From NCBI RefSeq assembly GCF_036417845.1, contig NC_089981.1, forward strand, positions 84,733,268 through 84,797,267: 64,000 nucleotides of DNA, in the 5' to 3' direction. The notes beneath the pieces are model-generated. The model saw only the letters and a program-made list of their open reading frames with translations, had not been told where the DNA came from and made no database searches. The stretch's first letter is position 1. Every line of letters begins with the position of its first letter. Positions 38,155 through 49,765 of this stretch are shown here, one piece after another. Origin of the DNA: Apteryx mantelli. Its lineage: Eukaryota; Chordata; Aves; Apterygiformes; Apterygidae. The translations under genes and the position numbers were made by a program.

Positions 38155-39818
38155 AGAGTAATTTCTACAAAGTTTGTTTTTTGGCAAGCGGAGATTGAAG
38201 ACTTCCTGAAGCTCAAGAGAAAAAACAAACTTCAGCTCTGTAGTCAAGAGTATTTTCCCTGTCCTAGACACGGCAAGAATTTTCTCCCTTTGCTACAGGA
38301 AAGCTTTGGACTTTTAATTTCATCTTGTCCTGAAACTGGTAGTGGTAGGCAGTACCATGCTCTGAGTGATAGTGCTTTTTAGATGATGATCACGTTAAAA
38401 GGTTGGATGATCTGCTGGGGATATATTAAATGAGCACCAGTTAGTTGTTCTCAACCCCATCCAACTATGAGTTGGATGAGTTATTCCTAATGCTCCCTTT
38501 CCTCCATCTCTGTGTGACAGGCCAAATGCTGAATACCTCTTGTGAAAGGCCATGTGTGTTTAGCTCCTGATCTAGAGCAAAGTGTTTAAGGCTACATGTA
38601 CAGATCCCAGGAAGCTTTACATGAGCATAGCTGGGTTAGATGATCACTAAGGCAGTCTTACTGTGATGATTTTTACATACTTCTTGCTCCCTGTGCTAGC
38701 TTGGGTATGTCTACCTAACACAGTATGGTATTTTGCTTGCTCAGTGCCAGAAAGCCGTCTGGGCAAGACTGCAGCCTATCTACGTTCCTATCAGCCATCT
38801 CCTTCCAAGCTGGATTCTGTCACAAGCAATTACTCTCTTGGCAGCATTTTGGAAATGTCAGATGGTGACATTACTGAGTAAATCATGTGGAAGAAACAGA
38901 TTAATAATAGAAGAGACTGGTCCTAGAAAGGCCCTCCTCTCTTGACAAGCAGCTGTGATAGTAAAAGCAATACAGAAAACAACCATGCTGACAACACTGG
39001 AATTGCACTGGGAGAAAACAGTTGGCAGACACTTCTTTTCCTGGCAAGAGAAGGTAGTCCTAACACCCTTATCCTTAATCCTATCCTTATTTACACACCT
39101 CTGCTACCTATACTGTATGTGCACACACATGACTTAGCCTAATGCTGCAGTATGGGTGTGAAGTAGATGAGGGTAGAAGGAGATAAGCTACAGTCTGCAG
39201 GGTGCATGGTGTGCTAGGATAAAGCACTTTAGCCTGCCCCTAACTGCCTTTTTCCTGTGACTGCCCCAGTATGCACAGGGGCAAAAGAAGTTGCCTCCCT
39301 AAAGTGCCTGGTCCATGTGAGAATGGGTGCTAGTTTCCAAACTCTGGTGCAGCATCCTTGGGAGAGGGTGGGACTGCTTTCACATCATTCCCATCCTCAT
39401 GTTACAGAAGAGCTGTGGTGGGGCACAAACTAATGATGCTTGACTGTTCCTGTAGCTTCCTCTATCCAAGACTGCCAGCTTGGCTGGCTCTGCCAGAATC
39501 TTGTCTACGGCTGTGATTTAACACCTGAGTCCCCTTGCTCTGTGGTGCAACAAGACTGTAAACAGAGGGAAGAGCAGTAGCTTTGACCACAGCATTGTTC
39601 AAAGCAACAGTGCTATGGTTTGCCTCTTAAGTGGTGGGTTTAGTGGCCGTGGGGCTGCTGCATAGACCAAAGCAGACCCTGTGTCTCCTGGTGTGTTTTA
39701 GCCAGCACTCGAAATGCAGCATTTCAGTTGGTGTGTCCCTACGCTTCCTAGCTCAGTGCAGGTGGCCTGGGTGTCCATGAGCTCTGTGGCTTTCTTCTTC
39801 CATTCCCTGGCATGCTAT

Positions 39819-41200
39819 GCAGGAAGCATACAAGAGGTGGAAGCAGGGACAGGTGTGACCCAGGAGGAATATAGAGCCACTGCCCAAGCTTGCAGGGATG
39901 GTGTTAGGAGAGCTAAAGCCCACCTAGAGTTGAAACTGTCAAGGGATGCGAAAGGCAACATGAAGAGTTTCTGTAAGTACATAAGCTGCAAAAGGATGGT
40001 TAGGGTAAACGCGGACCTGCTACTAAATGAGGCAGGAGCCCTAGTGACAAAAGACACCAAAAAGGCAGAGGTACTGAATGCTGACTTTGCCTCTGTCTTT
40101 ACTGGTAGGCCTGGCCTTCAAGAATCCCAAGCCCGTGAGACCAGAGGGAAAGTCTGGAGGAAGGCTTACCCTTAGTGGAGGAGGATCAGTAGACAAGCTG
40201 AAGAAATAAGGTCTAGATAAGTGGTCAGTGAGGTAGATTGAAAACTGGCTGAACTGCTGGGCTCGGAGGGTTGTGATCAGAGGCACAAAGTCCAGCCAGA
40301 GGCCAGTCATTAGCAGTATCCCCCAGCAGCTGATATTGGGACCAGTGCTGTTTAACATCTTCATTAATGACCTGGATGACAGGACTGAATACACCTTGAG
40401 CAAGCTTGCAGATGACACAAAACTGGGAGGAGTGGCTGATGCAATGGTGGGCTGTGCTGCCATTCCAAGCAACCTTGATAGTCTAGAGAAATGGGTAGAG
40501 GGGAACCTCATGAAGTTCAACAAAGTTCTGCCCCTTGGGAAGAATAACCCCAAGTAGCAGTACAGGCTGGGGGCTACCCAGCTGAAGAGCCGCTTTGCGG
40601 AGGAGGACCTGGGGCTTCTGGTCGACACCAAGTTGAACATGGGCCAGCAAAGCACCCTTGTGGCAAAGGCGGCCAGTGGTATCCTAGACTGCATTAAGAG
40701 CAGTATTGCTAGCAGGTCAAGGGAGGTGATCCTTCCCCTCTACTCAGTACTGGTGAAGCCACGTCTGGAATACTGTGTCCAGTTCTGGGCTCCCCAGTAG
40801 AGAGAGACATGGGCATACTGCAGCAAGTCCAGTGAAGGGCCACAGAGATGATTAGGGGACTGGAGCATGTCATATGATGAGAGGTCAAGAGCTGGGCCTG
40901 TTTAGCCTGGAGAAGATAAGGCTTGGGAAGAATCTTATTAATGTTTATAAATATCTGGTGGGAGGGTGTCATGAGCATGAAGCCAGCCAGACTCCTCTCA
41001 GCTGTAGCCAGTGATAGGATGAGAGGCAATGAGCACAAACTGAAACACAGGAAGTTCCGTATGAACACAAGAAAATGCTTCTTTACTGTGAGGGTGACTG
41101 AGCACTGGAACAGGTTGCCGAGAAAGGTTGTAGAGTCTCCATCCTTGGAGACATTCAAAACCCAACTGAACGCGGTCTTGGGCAGTGGTCACTTCAGTTT
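39819..41200 (+). mobile_element. CR1 LINE, internally deleted and decayed
   Basis: Remnant of a Chicken Repeat 1 retrotransposon ORF2. At 39840-40170 the plus strand encodes the linker upstream of the polymerase (YRATAQACRDGVRRAKAHLE, FCKYISCKR, VTKDTKKAEVLNADFASVFT). At about 40175-40225 the sequence jumps to the C-terminal part of the reverse transcriptase. Most fingers/palm sequence is missing, but the ADD catalytic motif survives in LSKLADDTKLGG near 40400-40430. It continues through ASRSREVILPLYS to the CR1 tail (LKHRKFRMNTRKCFFTVRVT, EHWNRLP) near 41030-41120. Several stops and frameshifts show it is inactive. The 3' end stops before the usual CR1 terminal octamer repeats. Confidence 0.9.
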
Positions 41201-43736
41201 GCAGGAGGTTTTGCTCGGTGCTTGTACAGGATGGGACATGGCATGCTTCACCTCCCTGAGAAGTCATGCGAACAGTGTGCTCACCACTGGAAACCAATTA
41301 GCATTGGCTGCTGATTAATCACAACTTACCTGGCACTCATCAAAAGCTCTTAGGCATTCAGATCCTACAGTGCTAGGTACTGTATAAAATCACAGCTCAG
41401 GAGACTCTACTGAAGCATAATGATGCTTTGTGTTGCTGTCTAGACATCATTGTCCCTTGAATTTGGTGCCAGGGAAGGTGTGGGGGGGAAAGGATAGAGA
41501 ATGAGAACTCCAGGTTTGTCCTGCAACATCTTTTTTTTTTTTCCAGTGGGTTTTTTTTTGGTGTTTTTTTCTTGCAGTTTATTTGAACTCTGTGACTATA
41601 AATAAATCTTTCACCTTCTAATGAAAGATTCTTGCTGTTCAGGGTGTAGCAAGGAATTTCTCTTCTGCTTTAAACCTGATGAATGATGGTTTCTTAAATC
41701 TTCTGAGGAGTAAAAATGTTAGCAAATATAAATGGAAAATGTCTAAAAATAGAAATACCCTTCTACAGTGAAGGTCCCTTTCACTGAAAACGGAGGACCA
41801 AGCTTCCCGCCCCCATGTAACTCCATTGACTTCAGCAGTGTTACGACAACAGTGGATTTAGTTCCAGCTTGTTGTATGGCCCTGTACCAAGAAAACTTTC
41901 TTCGGTGCCTTTGCAGTCAGTCTGTAGCACGTTCCTGAAGGCCGTGTCTCCACTACCCGGAGGTCTGGGCTGTGCCTGCAGGCATGATGCCCAGCGCCTT
42001 GCTATTACTGCTTGCCCACAGCTTGGGCTTACAGCCACCACCACACTGTGCTAATGATGCTGCTGGTAATTCAGATTTCCTTCTGCCTGGAGTGAGCGTG
42101 GGTTTCTGCAGCTGTGTGAAGTCCTTATAAAAGCGCGAAACTGGCCTGAAACCATCTGTGGAGAATGGGCTGATGCCACTTTGAATTGGCAGGAGGAAGA
42201 GCTGGCCTTATGATCCCCTTCCTATGGATGGTCCATATGGCTAAAGTCCATCTTTGCTGTTGATTTGTGGGAGCCTTCACCATCTCCCTGCAGTGAACGT
42301 GGGCTGGGGCTCTTATTCATGGGACACTGACCGTTCCCCAGCTGCTTCACAGACTGCTGATTGCAGGCTTGTGCTGGATCAGGGAAGCACCTTAGGAAGA
42401 TGTGAAATGGTCTCATTTCTCTCTGCTGTGCCCCCAAAGTTGGCACGGAGACGTACATTTTTGTAGTGAAAAACTTTTTTTGAAGCAAGCATGGGGAGTA
42501 TTTTGCTATGCTAAAATAGCAAATCCCATGCCGTGGTTGCAGCAGTGTTGCTAATGGATCAGTCCAGAGCCCCACGATAAGACTCAGCCGTTGCAGTTTC
42601 TGGTGACTATTAATAAAGTTGGGAAGCCCCCAAAATTCTGCTGAAAATCTTTGTTGTTTTTTTTTTTCTCAAACTCAATTTCTTGGTGCTTTTCTATAGC
42701 TTCTCTAAATTTCTCTAAAGGTTTGAATGCCTGTTAAAAGGTTGTGTTAAGTGCTTAAAAACTAGTGTCTTTGTGACATGTGAAGTGGGAATCTCATTTT
42801 TGGGGGGGGATTTATGCTGCTTACATCTTTCTTAGCCTGTACTGCTGTCACAGCAGGGAGGTTTTAAGTTTCTTGATTTTTTTTTCCTTCCTGCTTAAAT
42901 AAAGGAAAAGCAGAGCTCGCTTTACAGAATCCAGTGCATTTTTAGTCTGTCAAAGAGATTCAGATTTTGAATTTCTTACTGTTGGAGAGGAGACTTTAAT
43001 TCTGACCCCAGCTACTCATGCGTTGCCCTTACCACAGTAGAAAATGTGAATGCCTGCTTGGATTGTAAGTGTTGCAGTGCTAAAGTCTCCTGGTGTTACA
43101 GCAAGGGGAGATAGGATGCCATCTCTCCAGGGGCTTGTTAGATCCACATTACACATCGCAAGTAAGGGTTGGAATTTGGTGCATGCAAATAAAATAACTG
43201 TATAAGCCGAGATGTAACACTGTGAAGATTTACTGAGTAAGGGTGGCTCACAGCAGAAGTTGTGTACTGTTGTGTGTTATGTATGTGTTTGCTTCAGCAA
43301 GCAAGGTGATGCTTGGGACCGCTGTCAGACTTTCAGAAGTGTTCATGTGGCTGTTCTCCAGTGGAGCGCCTGGTTTGGGTAGATTCACATCGGTGGCTGA
43401 GAAAACTTGGAACTTGCATTTTTTTGGTTGGAGACTAGTGCCTTGATTGTGAGGCACTAGCATTTCATCGTATGTTTATCTTGCTTCCTTTGTAAGATGA
43501 ACCTTCGCCAAAACTTGCAGTGCGTATGTATGTGCTGTGCAAAAGAATTCCCAGAGGGCTGCAAATATGTGAGAAAATCTGGTGCGTTGTTAGTCTGCTG
43601 GGCTCTGTGGTCTCCATCCTTGCAGCTTTCAGTCTCTTACATGTCTTTTCTTTGACGCTGGTGCTGAGGCCTCTGAAGGGCCAAACAGTGCCAATTTAGG
43701 AGGGGGAAATGCAATTTTGTTCTGATGCGAGGCATA

Positions 43737-43754
43737 AACCTTAAGCTTAAGGTT
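43737..43754. repeat. 18-bp perfect palindrome
   Basis: AACCTTAAG followed immediately by its reverse complement CTTAAGGTT. Confidence 0.95.
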
Positions 43755-44461
43755 GGGCCATGTGGTGCCTGCCTCGTTGTCCATCCTGGGGGACTCCCAG
43801 GGCAGATGCACAAGCAGTCCAGCTCTGCTAGGCTCCTGTCTGGGCATCCAACGGTTGTGAAGTGTGCGGTTTTTTGGAAGTGTAACTTCCTCCTTGTGTC
43901 CACCAAGTGGTGCTCTGCGCTGCTCTGGCTCCACATCTTGCAGTAAGGCAAGCTGAGTGATGGGAGAGAGGTTTAAAAAGCTGCTTTTGGGCGTGTGAAT
44001 GTATAGAGGGTCGAGAGACAAGGGTCAAGAGCCATCCTTTCTCTTACAGGGACTGTGCTGTAAGGGCTGCGTTATTCTGGTCCCTGTGCCATGGCTGCGT
44101 GATGATTGATGCAGCCTGACGATTTTCCAATGTGATAAGCACCTCTGGGCGCTTTCCATTAGGGTGTTCAGCCTGGCTGCCTTCTAGAGTTTGGAGCTAT
44201 CTACTGGCTATCTGCTTCATCAAAACTAGGTCCCTGTCAGGGGTCTCCGATTTGGCTTGCTAAAATCACAAGGCTTCTTAAACCCCTTGTCCCAAACTTG
44301 TTTTTTCAGATGTAAACTCTGATCCCTGTTTTCTCTGGGCTGCTTTTTCGCCCAGTCCATCTAGGGCAAAATCTCTATTCAGGCTCCTGTTCTTGTTTGT
44401 TAGTTGTTTATTGTCTTTGCTATTAAAGTTTAGAAATCTTCAGTTTATAGCTGTGTTGCTC

Positions 44462-44473
44462 CCAGCAGAGGGA
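44462..44473 (+). promoter_or_regulatory. CTCF-like motif
   Basis: CCAGCAGAGGGA, matching the CTCF core at all but the last position. Occupancy unknown. Confidence 0.4.
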
Positions 44474-45514
44474 GAAGACCTACATTACCTCGTCTTCGCA
44501 GGCTTCCTGCGAGCAGTCTCCAGGTGCCATTCTCAGGTTTACAGAGGCCGTGCATTTTGCATGAACACATACAGTTTGATAGGGAAAATTTTTAGGTAGA
44601 TTTGAAAGGATGGGTACAGCAACTGCCTATAAAGTATAATAGGAATTTAAGTGGCTGACTATGTGCCTGTAAGCTCCATTAGATGCTCTGTGTTGTATGA
44701 TTGGTTTCAGGGGTGATCGCTCCTTTCCTGCTACTGAAAGATAAGCTATAGCAGGATGCTGCAGCTAGACCCAAATAGCAGTTCATTTGTATAAAGTGCA
44801 GGGCTAAAACTGAAAGGTGGCAGAGTGAAATTGCCTTGTCTGAGGAGCTGGAAAAAAAACTGCAGTATTTTAAAGCAAATCCTTGAATTAGAATTAAAGA
44901 AGCGTAGCATCCCGTGGCAGGAGGGAGAAGAGTGAAGCAGCGGCCGAAGAGGATAAGCATGCAATTGCTGAGGTGTGGCTTGCTTTATTTGTAATAGGTA
45001 TGATGCATGCATCCTCTCAGGTGTCTTCCCTGAGCTACTCCCATCTTATTGGTGTGCCTGTAATGTATACGAGGTAAACTCTGACAGAAACAGAGGAACA
45101 TCCAAATAACCAACATGGATTTGGCTGGATCTTTAGTTTTTAACAGTCTTGGGCCCCCTAGCTAAACCAGATCCTCAGATGCAGGGTGATGGGCTCTCCC
45201 AGTCTGAGTACATCAGGAGGGAGGTTTTTATAAATGTCTGAATGGAGTTTCATGTAAATTAGATAAAGTGTATAAATACCATGTTTTCGTTTCTTGGCTT
45301 GCAGAAAAAAACATCAGAATTTCAAAGCGTGTCATTATTTCAGATATTATTTTTACGTGGTGGGAAGCTCTATCAGACAGAATGGCTCGGCACAACTTCT
45401 GGCTCAGGAAGTCTTTGAGCAGCTGATAACTAAAAGCCGGGAGGAGATAACTGTGGGAAGATTCACTTGTATGCATGTCTTGTTCTAATGTTCTTTCTTC
45501 AGCAACTGTTGCTA

Positions 45515-45595
45515 GCCATGGTCAGAAATAGGATATGAACTGAAAGGGCCTTTGGTTTGATCCAGTGTGGTCATTCTTAGGTTCTCGTTATTGAG
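45515..45595 (+). mobile_element. CR1/L3-type 3'-end relic
   Basis: GCCATGGTCAGAAATAGGAT, then GGGCCTTTGGTTTGATCCAG and GTGGTCATTCTTAGGTTC follow the order of the common 3' tail of amniote CR1/L3 elements (gtcagagacaggatactgg..gacctttggtctgatccagtatggc). Confidence 0.75.
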
Positions 45596-46409
45596 TAGCC
45601 GTTTTAGGTTCTAGCAATTAATTGCAGTTTAAATGTTTCTCTCTCTGTGTGTTAACACTGCAGTCAGCTTTGTGGTCTTTGGAATAAGAAGGGCATCTTG
45701 TCTAGCAGAGAATCCACAGGTTTTTCGTCAGCATTGCATCCATCTGCTGCCATGTGAAGTGTTGGCTGTGCTGCCTTCTTTCCCAATCCCAAGTTAAATC
45801 TTCTTTGGTCATATCTTTGACCGGTATAAATCAGTTGTGACAGGAGTGCCAGATTATGCCTGCTGAGGATCACTACTATCATCACTATTCTCCCACACCC
45901 ACGAGCTCAACTGCCAGCATGTATCAAAGTGAGACACTCTTTATGGAGGAGGGGCCACGTCAGTCTAATTGGGCTGGGAAGCAGCATCCTTTTCAGAGCT
46001 GTGAAAGGCCTAATAACTGTTAAAAATAGAACTAACTTGTTGCTGCCTCAGAGCTCAGAAATAGCTCTCGCTTGAGCTGAAAACAGTTGAGCAGGGAGCA
46101 CTGTAGTTATGCATGTGCAGATACGTGTACGCACATGTGTACGAACACATGCACTTGTATTCACCACTGATGCATTTGACAGGTTAAGGACAGCACCTCG
46201 TTGTTACTTAGTGACTTCAGATGGTGGTGAACGCTTCTGAATGAACCATTTGGGTGTCTCATGTTGGAAAGCAGGTACAGATTTGTTCAGCTAGCCTGCC
46301 TTTGGAGAGATGGTGTTAGCTGGCTGTTTCAGTGCTCACTGGCAGAGACGTATGAACCTTCTGTTTTGTGGGATCTTCCCTGATGTTGCTTTTGTGTCTC
46401 CCTGGCCAG

Positions 46410-46655
46410 AGGGTGAGGAAGAGGATGAAGAGGAGGAGGAAGAAGAAGAGGAAGAAGAAGAAGATGAGGAGGACAAAGACATAGACTCGATGGATGAAAG
46501 CATGGAGGGTGACACCGAGCTGCCAGGTTTCACGCTTCCGGGTGAGACCTCCCAGGAGCCCCTAGCTGGTCTGGAAAACCCTGCGGCCCAGCTGGCTGGG
46601 GTGTCATATCAGGTTCCAGACACCATCGAGTGGGAGCAGCAGAACCAGGGTCTGG
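46410..46655 (+). CDS. ARMH4: ARMH4 exon 5 (acidic tract and juxtamembrane block)
   Basis: 246-nt phase 1/1 exon giving residues 600-681. The acceptor is TCTCCCTGGCCAG and the donor CTGG|GTAAGA. Its first 25 codons are almost entirely Glu/Asp, encoded by GAG/GAA/GAT repeats. They are followed by DKDIDSMDESMEGDTELPGF, TLPGETSQEP and YQVPDTIEWEQQNQGL. The latter blocks are the strongest match in the window to vertebrate ARMH4, which has the same ELPGFTLPG and IEWEQQNQGL signatures just before its transmembrane helix. The next exon, which should encode the transmembrane segment and basic cytoplasmic tail, was not found before position 64000. Confidence 0.93.
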
Positions 46656-48463
46656 GTAAGAGAAAGCCCGTTCTTCCTTTACCCTTAAGGAAGATGTGTC
46701 TTTTGTTCTTCATTTCTGCATTGGACAGTCCATTGTGCCTGGAGGTCTCATGGGTTAGCTTTCAAGCTCTTTTGCTAAACAGCTCCATTTCTAAGGAAAC
46801 CTCGTCCTCCACAGTGACCACTGGTGGAACTGGGATGGGACCCAGGCAGCATGCGCTGCACTCCATTTTGGGGAGAGCCTCTGTGAGTACCCCAGACCTG
46901 CTCCTTCGTTCCCAGGGCTTAGTGATGTCAAGCTCTGAGGGTGGGCCACAAATACTTGCTAGGTAAAATGCCCAGGGAAATTTCAGCCTCCTCTGCCTGA
47001 CAGGCAGTGGTGCAGAATTACAAGTACTGTGAGGGTAAAGCAAGTAGGATTAGCAAGTGCTAATCAGACCTTTTGCTACTTCAGTGGCTTTCTGGTAAGG
47101 CCCACTTTTCTGGCATTTTGTAAGGGGTGTATGGTCCAGGGGTGGGGCCCTTTGGTGGTAGCGTTAAGTCAAGTGGAACAAGCCTGCAAGGCCTATATAA
47201 AGCTTTATCAGCTTATTCCCAGTTTATTTCTAGGCCCTGTTTTATGACTGGGTTAATTTATTCCGCCTAGGAATAACTGATCAGTGTTGTATGCGTTGTT
47301 TCCATCTGATCCAAGTCAGAACTGGTGTGGGACAGGGTAGAGTTTAGAAGAGAGCTTGTCCACCTTAGCCACCCAGGAAAGGTGCTGGGACCATTTTCCA
47401 GCATATTCGATTTTCAAGCCAAGCCCCATCAAAAGCCATGAGAACCTTCCAGGTGAACTTGTGAGAGCTGAACCAAGTCTATACAGAAAGTCTGTGCATA
47501 TGACTATTAGAGATTGGGCTCTTCTGATGGACCTGCCAAGCAAAGAAACCCCCAAACTCTTTTTTATGTTGAGTTTTTATGTTGTGTTATGTTGTGTATG
47601 TATATATCACTTCCCCTGAATGCTTAATTCTGATATAACCTGGCAGTTCTCCCTCTGTAATCCTGTTTCCAGCCTGTTTTAGTGTTGTTAGTTTCCTCTG
47701 AAATGAATCAAAGAGCGTATTTCAAGAACTCTATGGGAGGGTGGCTTTTTGAGGGTAGACTGAGTTTGCATCAGGTCTGATATCTCCCTGGATGATTAAC
47801 TTTTGCTTGAAAAACATTGTATTTGATGGTTCACATGTCAGATCCATTCCATATATCTTCTTATCCCATCAGGCTGGACAGCAGTGGTGTGTGAGCAGAA
47901 TAATTCTAAGTCTTTAGTGGCTTTCTGGTTGACTTTGGCAAGCCAGATTGAAGAGGTACATGACAGTGTGTGGAAGAAAAGCATAAGAAACGTAGGGTTG
48001 TGATGGGAGTCACTTCAGTAGCTTTGTGTTCTTATCTTATTCGTTTCATTGTTGCAGGATCTTTGTGGTGCCTCAGAAGAAAACGCAGGAGGAATAGCAT
48101 CTTTTCTGTAGTTAAGGGTGTGACGTGCTAGTTTGATCAGCTGTGTACTGCCATTGGTGCTAGTAAGAACACAGCATTAAGCTGTAAACCAGCCCAAACT
48201 ATTTGCCTGGTTCAAGGCCGTACATCCCTGGATAGATGGCTTTGGAGAGCTTTGCCTCCAAAGCTGTCAGTCCTGTCTAAGGGTACTAGTGCTTTATAAT
48301 GTGTTCAAGAGACACAGTGTTTTGGAAACTCCAAGGTGTGTCCCCACATGTCAGGTACCATGTTGTGCAGTGTGGAGGAAGATGGCACTGATATCTCTTC
48401 AGTGCTCTTGGCACATTTACCTGTCCCAGCTGGGGTGGCTGATGCAATGTCATCTGGCTTTGG

Positions 48464-48475
48464 TCACCAGAGGGC
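48464..48475 (+). promoter_or_regulatory. CTCF-like motif
   Basis: TCACCAGAGGGC, one base off the CTCF core consensus (T for the first C). Occupancy unknown. Confidence 0.35.
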
Positions 48476-49624
48476 TCTTACAGGAGCCCTGGTCCCAGAG
48501 CAGAGTGCAGGGCCAGGCTCCGTGGGGAACAGTAAGTCTGTCTGGAAGGCTGTCTGGTGTCTGCCGAAGAAGCTATACGTGACACAGGCTGTTGCCATGA
48601 TGTTTGGCTCTACGTAGGAGGTTGTTCTGCATAAGGCATCAGACATGGCTCTGATACAGTTGATACAGGTCTAAAATGGATTCATGGCTGTTTTTCCATC
48701 CCTACCATATTTGCTGCTGGAGGAGAGGGCTCAGGACAGGAGATGCCTATCAAATGCCTTGGTGAGGAGGCAGGTGAGAAGAACAGTGACCAGAGGCTGA
48801 AGCAGGTCCTGGTGCGCAGTAAACCTCTCTGACCAGAGTGTCTGTGGTAGTTGTGCACAGAAAATAAGTAGACCCGGGCTATGAAACAAGGTGTAGCTTT
48901 CACACTCCTTGTGTTAATAGCTTTTCTTAAGAGGAGTCCTAGCCATAGAGTAGAGCCCTGCTGGAGGATGCACTCTGCAGTATCTCTTCCAGAGAGCTTC
49001 TGCTGACCATACAGACCCAGTTGTGTTTCTGATGTTTAATATTACTTGATCCTGCAGCCTTCATCCTCCATCACCTTCTCTTTTTCTTAGACCTTAGAAA
49101 GATAGCCTTTCTAAAAATTTCTGTCATGTAATAAATTGACTGTGTGGCAGAAGACAGGATATTTCTCTCTAACTTATGTTTTATTTATCCTCATGAAAAT
49201 TGGAAGAGCCCCCTGTGAGGTCTGTCAAGTTAGTTGAGCTGCAGAGTGCCGAGTCTAGGCACCCAGGGGACTGGGTGGATGCAAATTTCTGCATCCTCTG
49301 TAAGTATATGGCCGTGTTATGTGTCACCAGATCCAAATAGTTTGGAGTGCCTTTAATTTTGAAGCTGTTGCAGCCTGTGCAAGCAGCTATGAGGGAGAGG
49401 ATGAGGCTCTGACTGAGCTGAATTCATCTTCAGGAGGTAGATATGACTTTTGTACATGACGCTGTGGGGGAGAAAGGAGGGGAAGCAGTAGGATCAGTGT
49501 CTCTGCTTGTGACTCACCCCTTTTATTCTACCAGGTAAATGTTTGTTTATTTATTTAGCCAATTATTCTTTTTTCTGTCTAGAGGACCTAAATGGCTTTT
49601 CGATATTGGTTCCTTCCCCATCCA

Positions 49625-49765
49625 GAATGTGTTGATGCCTACAGTGCTCCTAAGAGGCAGAGAAATTATGTTTTAGACAGAGGGGATAGAGAGAAAACCA
49701 AGGACTTCCCTAAGCTCACAGGAAATCTGAGACCAAGCAGGGAATTGAACCCAGGTTATTTCAAA
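49625..49765 (-). repeat. MIR-type SINE remnant
   Basis: The plus strand carries ACTTCCCTAAGCTCACAGGA, a gap, then GCAGGGAATTGAACCCAGGT. This is the reverse complement of the MIR 5' region (ACCTGGGTTC..) plus central core, so the copy is antisense to ARMH4. Confidence 0.75.

Larger units (their letters stand above)
28936..46409 (+). other. ARMH4: ARMH4 intron 4 (17.5 kb)
   Basis: Holds a T9-G17 homopolymer junction (30556-30581), a 20-bp tandem duplication (33111-33150), a probable solitary LTR (33348-34012), a partly deleted CR1 LINE (39819-41200), a CR1 3'-end relic (45515-45595), an 18-bp palindrome (43737-43754) and two CTCF-like motifs (38143-38154, 44462-44473). No additional ARMH4 coding exon was recognised. 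Confidence 0.65.

Noticed and set aside
38580..38640. GGGTTAGATGATCACTAAGG as a CR1 3' end.
   Set aside because: Only about 20 bases resemble the CR1 tail; flanking sequence does not align.
43285..43310. GTGTTTGCTTCAGCAAGCAA resembles the start of U6 snRNA.
   Set aside because: Similarity ends after about 20 bases; the rest of U6 is absent and no upstream promoter elements are seen.
43899..43914. CCACCAAGTGGTG as a CTCF or E-box-like palindrome.
   Set aside because: Poor match to the CTCF core on its right side (GTGGTG instead of a G-rich GGGGGC type end); not better than chance.
46336..46533. Minus-strand frame with a long poly-serine run.
   Set aside because: It is the antisense shadow of the Glu/Asp-rich ARMH4 exon 5 (GAR repeats read as serine codons).
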